This document shows, in pieces, positions 37,139-47,758 of a stretch of DNA of 64,000 nucleotides. Each line of letters opens with the position of its first letter. The stretch's first letter is position 1. A program made the translations under genes and the position numbers. Below the pieces are notes generated by a model. It made no database searches. It saw only the letters and a list, made by a program, of their open reading frames with translations, and was not told the origin of the DNA. Source of the stretch: Marchantia polymorpha subsp. ruderalis. Lineage: Eukaryota > Streptophyta > Marchantiopsida > Marchantiales > Marchantiaceae. Location: contig AP031358.1 of assembly GCA_037833965.1 (NCBI GenBank), forward strand, positions 4,410,001 to 4,474,000, written 5' to 3'.

Positions 37139-39323
37139 ATGAACTCTTGTACTCCATCGTTTATTGTGGATTCATTGTCACTTGAAGTGGAAGCTGAAAG
37201 TGGAACAGCAACAATTTCATCATCACAGCCTAGACATGAAACAGAGATACCGCCGGGATGGAAAAGAGCAGATGAGGTGATAAATCCAAGATGGCATTAT
37301 TTTTATCGTTCAGTTGAAAAGGGAGTGGAAATCGCTATCGTGCAATGTGTGAACATTGTAGTGAGGTGCTTGATGGCAAGCCTGACAAGTTAGATTATCA
37401 TGTCTTGCATCGATGTACTTTGACTTCTGAAAGTAGAGTTGAGTATATGCGTATAGTAAAAAGATCTTCAAAGAGGCATCGAATGTCAATGCACTCATCA
37501 GGGTTGGAGTCACAAGCAGTTTTTTTGCTGCAGCACCGGCAACAACGTTTGTCAAAGTTCTTCAGTCCGCCAATGAATGCAGAAGTACAAGAGAATCACC
37601 ATATGAGATTTTTAGACTTCTTGGTATCCTCCAACAATGGCTTCAATGTGTGTTCCAACAAGGAACTTGGCCTGTTCATTCGTGGTCTCAATCCTAGTTA
37701 CGTTATTCCTTCGAGAAGAGTAGTATCTAATAGACTATTACAAAAAAGATATAGTGAGTGTTTACTTGAGCTTGAAGATCAACTCAAGGACGTCAGCGAT
37801 GTGACGCTAACGATGGATGTATGAGAAGATGTTTCTAACAACTCAATCTATGCAGTGATTGCCATTACTAGCACCAAATAATGGATATTGGACATAGTAC
37901 ACTTTACAGGCAGGCCGAAAGCAAATGCTTTGCTGCAGCAATTGTTATTGTTACTGTAACTAACAAAACTCTTCTTAGGTTGACCTCAATTGTTGCCTTT
38001 GTATCCGACAGTCCAACTACCATGATCAGATTGAGGAGCAATTTGGTCAATTTGCACCCAAACATGGTTCCTTTGTGCTGCTGCCTTCATCAACTTAATT
38101 TGATTACGAAAGATGTGTCAGCTCAGTGCACTATGAAGCAGGTCTTCAAGAAGAATTGCAAGCTGATCAACTTTTTTACAAGTTCTCATTATTGGACGAC
38201 ACAGCTCAAGACATGGGGTCAAGAAAACAATGTTCTGAAGTTTTTATCAAGTTTTTGTGAAACACGATGGTATTCAGCAGTGCTTGTTTGTGTTGAAGTT
38301 GCATCATATCACAAAGGTTTTCAACACTGGGTGGACAAGTCAAGACTAGCCAACGAGCCGCCGATCAACAAGTATATCTCCAACCTAGTGGATGACGATT
38401 ATCACTTTGCGATCAACAAGGAGATCTGTAAGCTCATCAAACCGATTGCCGAAAGTATTGCTCGTCTTGAGCAAAGTTCCACAACATTAGATCAAGTCTT
38501 TGTCGAGCTGATCAACTTGTACACAACTGTGAAGGACGTGGACGTTACCTCGAATTGCAGCAGCTTCAAAATTCACATCATCAAGACTATCAGAAAGAGA
38601 GCTTCTGAGTTTGACCATTCAATTTATTTTGTAGCTCTGTTTTTGAATCCTAAGTATCAATCTCTTGCCATATCCAGGAAGAAGAACTACAATGATATCA
38701 GAAAAGATATTGCACATCTTGCGAAAGGATGGAAGTTTACTAAGATGGATACTATCTCATTGCTAGGAGAGCTAAATGACTACATCAAGCGGAGTGGAGT
38801 CTTCTCCAACAATTCAAACAGGGATTTTGCGATAGATTTTTGGCAGTCAGTTGTAGGTGCAAAAACTTTGCGTGTGTTTGCAATGAAACTTTTTTCTATC
38901 ACTCCTCATAATGCTGCAGTGGAGAGATTATTTTCGCAGCTGACATTGTACAAGACAAAAATTCGTAACCGCATGACAGTGGAACGCATGAAAATGCTTT
39001 CCATTGTCAGATCCAGTCTTAAAGAGCATTCAAAACCCTCTTCAACGTCATCTCAATCATTGGCACTAGATCAAGAGAGTTACTTCAGCATAGCACTTGA
39101 AGACGATGAAGATTTTTTGATTAGGCCAGCGGATGAATTGTCTTTGGAAGATCTGGAGCTTACTTTGGACGATAATGATGACTTTCAGGGGGATTTTGAT
39201 ATGTATTTTGATTTTGCCAAATACCAACTAGAGTCATCTCCAAATGTCACCATGGCTGAAGTGGAGAAAGAGGTGGAAAGAACAGATGAAGAAGATTGGA
39301 GTGTAGATGATTTATTATCTTGA
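37139..39323 (+). pseudogene. hAT transposase with BED finger, disrupted by frameshifts and stops
   Basis: From an ATG at 37139 the frame enters a BED finger (PRWHYFYRSVEKG). It then shifts by one base in the GGG at about 37321: the next frame gives SGNRYRAMCEHC, with CxxC and the following His/Cys pair (YHVLHRC). The second block runs to TGA at 37822-37824, inside the motif TLTMDV.EDVSNNSIYA, where related transposases have Trp. A TAA follows at 37879 and another shift before about 37960. The last 480-codon frame (from 37881) is intact and carries IVAFVSDSPTTM, CCLHQLNLI and the C-terminal hAT dimerisation motif AVERLFSQLTLYKTKIRNRM, ending in a long acidic tail. An active ancestor would have used a cut-and-paste mechanism. 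The breaks look few and recent compared with the other TE remnants here. Confidence 0.85.
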
Positions 39324-39705
39324 CTTTTTTGTATTATTCTTCATGGCGAAAGTCAGATTCTCTATAACTCACACATGTTTACACTTCAATTTACTAAGTG
39401 GTTGTTTGATTTCATTGTTTTATTTAGTTCAGAATTGTATACTGTGAGATGACTATACAGTATCTGAGATGGGTTATACTTGACTTAATCCTCGTTTATG
39501 CTTCTTGGGTCTGATCTACAAGTGAGAAACGAGTTTGATTGATCACAAGTTAGATCTTTTTAGAAAAGAATACATTGTGTTCAGTAAACGCATCGCAAGT
39601 GGCCTCCACTTTCAGATCTAAGTCTCTACACTTATACTGCTTTTTAACCGACTTGTGATTACACCATGGTAAACAGTACAAGAAGTTGTCTTTGCTCTTC
39701 TATAG

Positions 39706-41070
39706 TTGATTAAACCCGCTCATATGGCTTTTGTTCATTGTAACGAAGCACACTCATCAGGCCTTTTATCAAAGGAACAAGCCAGGAGTTTCGTAGTTGC
39801 GGCATCAAATTTTCTTACTGTATGTTCAGCAGATCAAATACGACTTGCCATTGACAAATGTATGTTGGGATCACATCCTAAATTACTCTTGTTCTTGAAC
39901 GTGGCTGGGCCACCTCCATTCGAAGTTACCCAGTATATTTCTACCACTTTACTACCATAGTCTGTTTAACTGACTAAACTCTATCTGTAGCTAACTTTAA
40001 AAGCATTTGTCCTTAGGGTGGACATTATAGCAGCATGGCAGAAAGATTCAGTTGCAAAACTCTGGTTCAACTTAAATTGAATTGGAATTGTATTCAAATC
40101 TGCCTGTTAGTGACTAAGATAGCGGGATGAGTTGTTTCTGCTTGACTTTCTGAAAGATAATTTTTGAGCTTTCGTTTTCTATTAATATCAGCTTGTATTT
40201 TAGCACGTTTTGTGATACAGTGAACACAGAACCTAACTATTTGCTAAACGTTATCTCGGCAGACTCGGTGTTGATTTTGTTGAGACTCGTGGACTTTTTG
40301 TAGAGGTTGAACTTTGCTGTAGACACCTCAGCTTCACTTCTTTTTTCTGAATGTACGAAGTTATGGAGAGCCTATACTTTTTCCAATTTATTGACTTCTG
40401 TTAAGATTGCAGTTATACCCCCATACGGTACTAAACTAACAAGGTTTCTTCTTGATGACAGTTAATATCCTTTGTCGAAGACTGAAGGATCAGGCGATGC
40501 AAATGATGGAGCCTACTTGTGCAATTCTACCACTCTATGCAGCGATTCGCAAATCTCAACCTTCCTTCGAGTATCTTACACCACTTCACGCCGATTATCT
40601 CCTACTATGCTTACTATCAAAGTGCTACAAAGCAGGCCTTAATATTTTGGAAGATGATATTTTTGAGATTGATCAGAAAAGAATTGGTCTAGTGCCATGT
40701 GATTTTCTCCTACATTGTTACTATGGGTAATTTTGTTTCCCTTTTGAAGATTCAAAGATAAGAAATATTTTGGTCTGGAGGTCATGCGTGAACTGTTTTA
40801 GATTCTGCTTTGATGAATTAGCTGAACCCTTGTGCACGTGAAGGGTGTGATTTGAATCATGTTATTGAAGCTTTCATAAGATTTTCAAATGTAAAGGAAC
40901 ATGATGTCCAATCTTAGTTCCTCTTTACTGGTAAATCGCTGCGACATGAGGCTAGATAGGTCCAAACGAAGATTCAAAGAAACAACTGATGAAGCCCGCT
41001 TTTGGCTGCAGTGGAATGCTATACATTGGTCTCAAACGGTTTGGCAAGGCACTGGAGTTTTTCCAGCATG
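39706..41070 (+). pseudogene. Fragment of a COP9 signalosome subunit 3 (CSN3) gene, three exons
   Basis: Three segments with good splice borders read as consecutive parts of CSN3, a subunit of the complex that removes NEDD8 from cullins. Exon 39706-39859 carries SKEQARSFVVAASNF and ADQIRLAIDK. Exon 40462-40726 carries RRLKDQAM, then TPLHADYLLLCLLSKCYKAG and DDIFEIDQKR..HCYYG. Exon 41012 to about 41070 gives GMLYIGLKRFGKALEFFQHVV. All three junctions keep phase (K|F and G|G) and no stop lies inside them. Missing: the N-terminal third and the C-terminal PCI domain; after 41070 the frame stops resembling the family. It sits among transposons, so I read it as a truncated duplicate or captured gene fragment. 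A real gene with distant exons outside this stretch is less likely but not excluded. Confidence 0.65.
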
Positions 41071-41949
41071 TAGTACGATGTAGTGCTACTAGATATCAGA
41101 CGCAAGGAAGAAATTCACCTACTTTAGTGAAGCTAGAGATCTTTCAACATTAGGGAGCTGGTACCTCCAGAGACTTTTAAGATCTTAAAATTCTCATATA
41201 AAAGCTAGAGATTAGATCTCACTTTATGGTAGATGTTCTCTCAGCAATCTCGAAGACGAGATTCATTAGGAGCGTGATCAGTCCTGTAGGAGTTCTCATA
41301 GCGTCGATCGTAAGGCTACAGTAGTAGCACGTTTAGAATCGCATCCATAGTATTAGGGATGTTCAATTTTGATAGATAAGGTTCACAGACAACATAGTTT
41401 CTGACACGCCCTGTAGGTGTAATCCAGGAAGAAAGTAATGTAGAGTACGCACTGGTTACTACTTTTTAGATGCCAGTGTCTTGTACAGCTTGTTGTAAAG
41501 GCAAAGTTGGCTGTATTCATACTCTTCTTTGTTTTCATTTCTCCTCCCTCGAGCCCTTGTTTCATGTGTCTTGCATCTCCGTGATTTATCGGTCATCATT
41601 TGCAGGTTGGTTGGTTTATCTTAATTCATTGAATAAGTACACATCTACTAGTAATTATTTACTCCTGCACTTCAGAAGACCAAAAATTAAATATCAAGGA
41701 CTAAAGCAGAAAGGAAGGTAAGACCTCATAAGCAATATAGGGAAACCAAATGAGGAAGATGGAGTTTGGCACCAATAGCATCATCAAACACTTTTCACCG
41801 GAAATACTAATCCTACAAGTCCTTTGAGTTCTGATGAGCATAACGGAGCAAAATAGTCTTCATTGCATTTGCACTCAAGTTGAACAGGTCGCATGACAAA
41901 ATGAAAAGTTGTACATGAAAAGCATACTTGGGTCCGAGGAATTAAAGGC

Positions 41950-41990
<41 letters not shown>

Positions 41991-42138
41991 GTATACCATG
42001 CAATGTTCTATAAGTTATAGAGCATCGCACATTATATATTAACTATAATTAATTGTGTATTAATTATATTTTAGTTAAATTTAATTATTATACGTATATT
42101 CACGTATTATACTTACATTTGTGTATACTTAGTATATA
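41071..42138. other. Intergenic, with TA microsatellite
   Basis: No gene recognised. A perfect TA dinucleotide repeat spans about 41955-41988. The flanks (42000-42130) are AT-rich with several short palindromes (TTAATTATA types). Confidence 0.6.
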
Positions 42139-44483
42139 CTAGAACCATACGTATTGTGATACGGGCATGCCTGGGGGCACGGGGCATGCCTTTTGATCTT
42201 GAAAGGGGGCACGGGCATGCCCGCAAAAATTTTGCCATGCCTCCAACCCTACCCGTAGCTGACGGTATGCCTCCTCTGCCTTCTCCATTCTCCTTTGCGA
42301 CTCCTGCAATTTCATGTCCGTCTTGCCTAACTGCTCCCGCAACCTTTGACATTCCGATTCAACCTTCAATTTACATTCGACCTCCGAAGACTTGACTGAT
42401 TCACAATCCGCCAATTTCTTGGCCCAATTCGCTAACTCCTCCTCATGCTTCTGGATTCCCTCCGCTAGACTTGTTGATATCTCCTCCGCACGTCGGCCTT
42501 CCATCTCGCACTTACCCGCAATCTCCAAAATCTTGCTACGAATATCTTCTTCCGCCGTCTTCGCCTCTACGATCTTGCCCGAAGTTCTTCGGCGATACGA
42601 ACTTCTTCGGCTATTCGGGCCTCCAACTTAGCAAGTTCTTCGATATGATTCTTCTCTCGTCTTTCCGCAATTACGATCAATCGCTCCGATTGTTTGACTG
42701 CCTCATCGTACGCTTCCTTGGATTTCTTCAACCTCGCGAGCAAATCCACTGTCATCTTCTGTGCAATTTAATTAGAGACACGAAGTCCGCCACATGTCTC
42801 TTCTAACTCTACACATCGTCCGGATTCCTTTGTCAAGTTCAATTGCGGTACTTCGCACTCAATCTTCTTCTCCCGAAGCTGGGCTTCTCGCTCCTTCAAT
42901 GCCGCCTTTGCTGCCGCGCACTCGGTTGACAAGCTTGCAGCTCGCTCCCGTTCCAATTCAGTCACGGAATTCCACTCCCTCTTCACCGCTACTGCTCTCT
43001 TGAGTTGCATTCTATTTCTCACCATCTCTACATAAAATCCTACCTCCTTGGACACAGCATACTTCTCTTTCTTCCTATCCAAGTATTTCAGTAGTGGAAC
43101 TACAATGTCCTGTAAGAAGTCGGGAAATGTGATCTCTACCCCCTTCAATTCCTCCTCCGAAGTCTTCTTCTCTTCTTCGGATCTCACATCTTCCGCAGGA
43201 GATGACGGCAATGTAATGTCCGCGGCATCTACCATCGTCCCTCCGACCTGCGCAACAACCTGCTCAAGTATTTCGTCACTCAGTGTAAGCTCCTCCACCA
43301 GTTCCTCGCTTGTCTTTGGTTGAGGTATTTTTTCACTCCCCGCAGACCGTGTTCGCTCCGAAGATAGAGAATTTGGACTTACCATCTCCGTTGCCTCCTT
43401 CAAAGGTTCCGCCGGTGCCCCTGCCCGAACTTCGATTAATACCCTCGAAGGTCCTTCAATCTCCACAGGCTGTGTCGACTCGCCAATTGTGACTTCGGGT
43501 GTACTCACAATCGGAGCAACTGTCTTTTCCACGCTGCTATCCAATACTTCAGTTGCCACAAATCCTCGATTCGCCCTCTTCTTTGGTCTCGCGCGAGTTC
43601 TCGACTGCCTGATTACTTCTACCTCCGTTTCAAATCTTTTGACTTCCAGCGCCAAATCTACCTCGTCATCACTCACCACTTTCCTTCTCTTTGCCAAATG
43701 CCGTTCTGGCCTCTCCCGTCTCGGCATAACATCCACTTGAACAGGTCTTCAAGCCATCATCTAAGGTGGGATTGAGGGTCGTCGGTTGTCGTCTTCGGTA
43801 CCTTCACTGGACTCAACTGTCAAGATCTCCCGCTCCCTCGGAAATCGTTTCTCCTCCTCCCTTGTAAGCAAACCCATGCCTCAATAGAAATTCACAAGGA
43901 ATGGAGTGAGATGATTGATCAATGGTACTGTCCACCGGGAGCTCGCATTCACCAAGACAATATCGTAAAAGATTCTTGCTCAATGTACTCTCTATCCCTT
44001 CAGGATTTGATTGAAGAACCCTACTTGTCAGGCCGTCACATACGTCGTGCGCGCAGGTCTCAAGATGTGCATTATTCTCAATGCAATCGCCCGTCTCTTC
44101 GGATCCAAGTAATCAGCTGTCTTCCATCCGTTCGTCCCCTGCCTCCCGAAACTGAAGAGTGACTCGTAAGAGAATTCTTCAGTGCGCGTAAGTCTCACGC
44201 TACTCTTTTCAAACAAGAGATTTCCGTCGCTACCTGCGCATGGTCCCATCACCTTCGCCCAATGTTCAATTGTCCACAGCATGGAATTACCTCGAAGATC
44301 CTCGCCCTCGGTCTCGTTTTTATCCATTATCTTCTTACAGATTCTCTACGAGATGCAATTCCAATTGCACAAAAGGAAATCGAGCCGCAATTCGCTCAGC
44401 TCGTGCTTAAAGGGTTGTAATTCCTCGTATGACACCTTCAAAGGAACCAATTTTTGCACCTTATCACTCTTCTTGTGCGCCAT
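42139..44483 (-). pseudogene. Decayed member of a repeated liverwort-type family: N-terminal domain plus long coiled coil
   Basis: Read from ATG 44483 down, almost the whole stretch lies in one minus frame interrupted by single stops: MAHKKSDKVQKLVPLK..LLCNWNCIS, stop 44346, then EHWAKVMGPCAGSDGNLLF..RPARTTYVTA, stop 44028, then QVGF.., NFY-stop-GMGLLTREE, then the 322-codon block from 43736 (MPRRERPERHLAKRRK, acidic linker, FPDFLQDIVVPLLKYL, coiled coil). A stop at 42768 follows, then more coiled coil to 42567, and after a frameshift a last heptad-rich piece to 42139. I recall this domain order from a large, mostly uncharacterised family in liverwort gene sets (memory, not checked). Stops fall where one C-to-T or G-to-A change would explain them (TGA for Trp after TYVTA). 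Function unknown; its copy number suggests a mobile element carries it. Confidence 0.65.
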
Positions 44484-44961
44484 GTTCCCAATTCGAGTCT
44501 TCGCTGCTAGCAAGGTCGGTCGATTTCGCTCTCTCTCACTCTCGCTCGTGCTTGCTTGATATCGCAATGTCGGCGTCAAGGCTCCTCGTAATGCCCTTAC
44601 CCTTGAAGCCCTCACATTACCTCCTCTCGCGCCCAGTAGAATTCTCGACGCGTGCGAACGTCGTCCGGCCCGTTGCGCGATTTCAAATTGATTCCTATGT
44701 CTTCGCTGAAGACGCAGCTCTTGCACTGTCCAGAAAAGGCTGCGCCGAAGATCCGAAGATCTTCGGCCGTAGGCGAATACTAACTAATCCTATCATAACT
44801 CCTCAAAAGCTACTCATTCTAACTCATACGGCTACTTTCTACACAAATATCTTTTAGTTTTGTTGATTTTTAAAGAAAAACAAAAAAAACTAGGCACCAC
44901 AGATGGCATGGCATGAATTAGATGATCAACCATCAAAAATTGTTGGAGAAAGTCCGCCATA
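44484..44961. other. Upstream part of the decayed family and spacer
   Basis: The minus frame stays open up to 44726 with an Arg-rich, low-complexity peptide that may be leader rather than protein. A perfect 10-nt direct repeat (GAAGATCCGAAGATCTTCGG region, 44752-44768) contains a small palindrome. I see nothing else. Confidence 0.35.
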
Positions 44962-45484
44962 TTGCCTGTAGAGTGGAATGCAGATATCAACAATTCTAAT
45001 GAATGTATGAAGTCCAAAATAGAGGAAGCGGCTTTGGAGTTAGGCAATCTCATCGCTACATTGAATTTGGGTTCGGATGTTGAAGTCAAGCCTATAGAAA
45101 AGCTTAGTCCTTTGGAGTACATAAACATGGAAGATGAAGATGATTTTGAGGTGGAATATTCTAATGAGGAGCTTGTGCAATTAGTGCAAGATGGCAAAGA
45201 GTTATTTGATTCCATGGAAGAAGATTCAATGATTGTTGATAGCAATGATGATGAGTATAAAGTAGTGAAGCTAAGCGAGGCACAGAAATATGCTAAGGAT
45301 CTTTGAATTTTATGGCTAGCCAAGGTTGTCGGATTTTTTAACACTCAAGAGTTGTTAGGAATGGAAAAAATCCATGACAAACTCATTAGAATTGGTGTTG
45401 GACATTTAACATCACTAAAACAATATGATATTAGAAACTTCTTTGTTTTAAGTGAGAGGTTTCTACCGGATCTCAATGACACAT
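44962..45484 (+). pseudogene. Possible C-terminal tail of a pogo-like DDE transposase
   Basis: A 114-codon acidic frame (44962-45306) contains YINMEDEDDFEVEYSNEE and LVQLVQDGKE, then after TGA continues in the same frame with VGFFNTQELLGMEKIHDKLI and ends SLKQYDIRNFFV.. and a stop near 45488. An acidic region (often with a D/N-E-E-L motif), a short helix and a terminal xxQxDIRxFF signature are features I associate with pogo/Tigger-like transposase tails. The catalytic domain is not seen upstream, where the coiled-coil family lies in the opposite orientation. It could instead be the tail of an unrelated TE protein. Confidence 0.3.
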
Positions 45485-45604
45485 TATAATGTGTTTTTGT
45501 TGTCATTCACAGTTTTGAATTATATTTTACATCTAAAAACTTTGAAGTCTTTCATATGTTATTTTCTTTTTTACATTGTAGTTTTATTTTGATTTTTTAA
45601 CTTT

Positions 45605-45716
45605 TTTTTGATAATATCACATTATGCACAAATCTTCAAAATGTGACATTATCAAAAATGTCACACCTTATTTATAACACACTTTATGGTGAAACGGAGG
45701 GTGTGATATTATCAAG
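45605..45716. repeat. Cluster of inverted and direct GTGACATTATC-type repeats
   Basis: GATAATATCACAT (45610-45622) is inverted as ATGTGACATTATC (about 45641-45653), followed by ATGTCACACC and, 50 bp later, GGTGTGATATTATC. Such short mixed-orientation motifs are typical of subterminal regions of DNA transposons. Confidence 0.45.
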
Positions 45717-45769
45717 GTTATGGTGTATTTGGAAAGCACACGCGACGTGTTTTTGGAACTGGCGTTCAT

Positions 45770-46480
45770 AGTTTCAAAACAGTTCTTGAGTATGTTCATT
45801 TTGATGTGTATAGATGTGATGTGTGATGTGTTACTTTTCCTATTGCCTCACATTCTGGAAATGAGTACTATGTTACATTCATTGATGACTACTTAAGGTA
45901 TGTGTGGATCTATTTTTTTCCACACAAGTTTGATGTTTTTGTCACTTTTAAGAAGTGGAAAGCACATGTTGAGACTTAGATATGAGTGAAGGTGAAGATT
46001 TTGCGTTCACACAACGGCGGGAAGTACGTGTCCCAGGATTTTGACACGTGTTGTAAAAACGAGGGTGTTAACCGCCTTTCACCAATGTTTATACTCCACA
46101 GCAAAACGATATGTCAATTGTACGCTATTAGGTAGATCATTAGTATGTTGAGCCATACTGGTTAATCACAAATTTTTTGGTATGAAGCCATCAATACTGC
46201 GGCTTATTTGGTGAACATGTCTCCTTGTATTGCAACAAGTTACAAGACTTCGTTGAAATGCGGCATAAACAGAATATTAATTACTCTTATCTTAGAGTGT
46301 TTGGATGTGATACCTATATGCATGTTCCTAAGGAATCGAAGACTAAGCTCGATCCAAAGACTAGCAAGTGTATTTTTTCTTGGTTATAACTTCGATGTCA
46401 AAAACAATGAGTCAGGCAAAACAAGAGACAATTCACCAAAAATATTGAGAATTTGTGCTTTACTCCGGTTCCACATTCGG
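45770..46480 (+). pseudogene. Ty1/copia integrase remnant
   Basis: Recognisable copia integrase blocks in order, with frameshifts and stops: FDVYRCDV, GNEYYVTFIDDYLRYVWIYFF, KFDVFVTFKKWKAHVET, then VKILRSHNGGKYVSQDFD. Later come WYEAINTAAYLVNMSP, FGCDTYMHVPKESKTKLDPKTSKCIFLGY. In active copies the LRS.NGG motif has the second catalytic Asp; here it is His (LRSHNGG). This and the stops after ET and T.I show the copy is dead. Reverse transcriptase is not recognisable downstream (46480-46900). Confidence 0.8.
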
Positions 46481-47228
46481 ATACATGTTACAAAATTTGA
46501 AGCAGCTTTTGCACTAGTTGAAATAAATCCATTCTATTACAATGTATTGGCAAGAGTGAAATTGTAAAAGTGTAAAATTTGCTATTTCAATCTCACAGTT
46601 TCCAATTCCCTTTCGATCACATGAAAGATATCAATTCCACAAAGATGTAAGAGATTGTCCATAGAACAAGGAGCGAATGGAACATATTCCTGATGCAAAT
46701 CGCATTTTTGTCACACAAGTGAAGTCTTCGTTCAACCCGAAAGTGATATGGAACAGATTGAAATCTGGAATCCGCGAAGGCTTTCAAAACCATTGAACAA
46801 CAGTGAAGACAATCCTGGAGCAGGGTACAAAGCTGCACCTAAACAAGAAGTAACTGAGGTGTCGAGCAGTTGCTCGACACCTCCATAGATTTGGCTTTTG
46901 CCTTTGCTCTTCACAACCACTCGGATCTAGAAATTTATGAGCAGATCACGCGTTCAAATGCACAAACTTTAAAAAGCATCAATACTTCAAGCGTTAGAAT
47001 GCATTTTTTTTTCTAAAAAAATCTATTGAAAGGATTTGATATATTGAGTAAGATAAGATTAAAGAAAAATGGAATAGTGAATTTCGATGCACAATAGGTA
47101 ATGTTTATAGATTGTTCTATATGATTTTTTAAACTAAGAAAAAAAATTCTTTTTTCTTTTTTGAAAAATAAACATGATCAATTAATTAATTAATTAAAGT
47201 TTTTCTATTATATCTAGCCGAGGCATTT
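46481..47228. other. AT-rich spacer after the copia remnant
   Basis: No supportable gene. The first 400 bp may hold eroded retroelement sequence (a spaced frame with GVEQLLDTS..). The remainder is AT-rich, with a short (TTAA)n stretch near 47180-47196. Confidence 0.4.
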
Positions 47229-47758
47229 CGCCAGATTTTGGCAGTGATGCATTCCGCGCTGTCTTCAAAAATATCTCGCGAAAATAAGTACATGAATAAA
47301 GTGAGCATCGCTGCTAGCGAGCAGTAAATACATGGATATTCATAGAGAATATCCATGTATTTAACGAGCTCTTGAAATTTTTTTGATATTTCAAAACAAT
47401 TTCAAGAAAATTCTGATAAAAATTTCTTGTGTGCCAAAAATTTTGAATTAAAAAATTCAATATATTTATTAGAACATTTGATTTAGATAATATGTCAAAT
47501 TAAGCATTGGCTATTCAATTTTGTCTGAACATAAAAAATTTCATAAGCTTATTTATTTAATTTTCATTAATGTAACTGATTGATAATTGGGATTTAACAC
47601 ACGTGTTGGATAACTCCAGCTAGCTTAATTATAATTAGTTAAATCAGTTTAGTATATATCAAAAATACCTTGCGAAGATACGTACATGGATAATGTGATC
47701 ATCATGCTCACTAGTTTTGTTCTACCTTTTGGCAGCTTGACAGCTGCCAAAGTCTGGC
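47229..47758. mobile_element. Small inverted-repeat (MITE-like) element with internal hairpins
   Basis: GCCAGATTTTGGCAG at 47229-47243 is matched by its reverse complement with one mismatch at 47744-47758, bounding 530 bp without coding capacity. Inside lie a perfect 17-bp inverted repeat with a 5-nt loop (47325-47363), a diverged direct repeat of about 55 bp (47270-47326 against 47660-47715) and a 10-bp stem (TTTGGCAGCT) at about 47728-47751. I could not confirm a target-site duplication. Confidence 0.4.
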
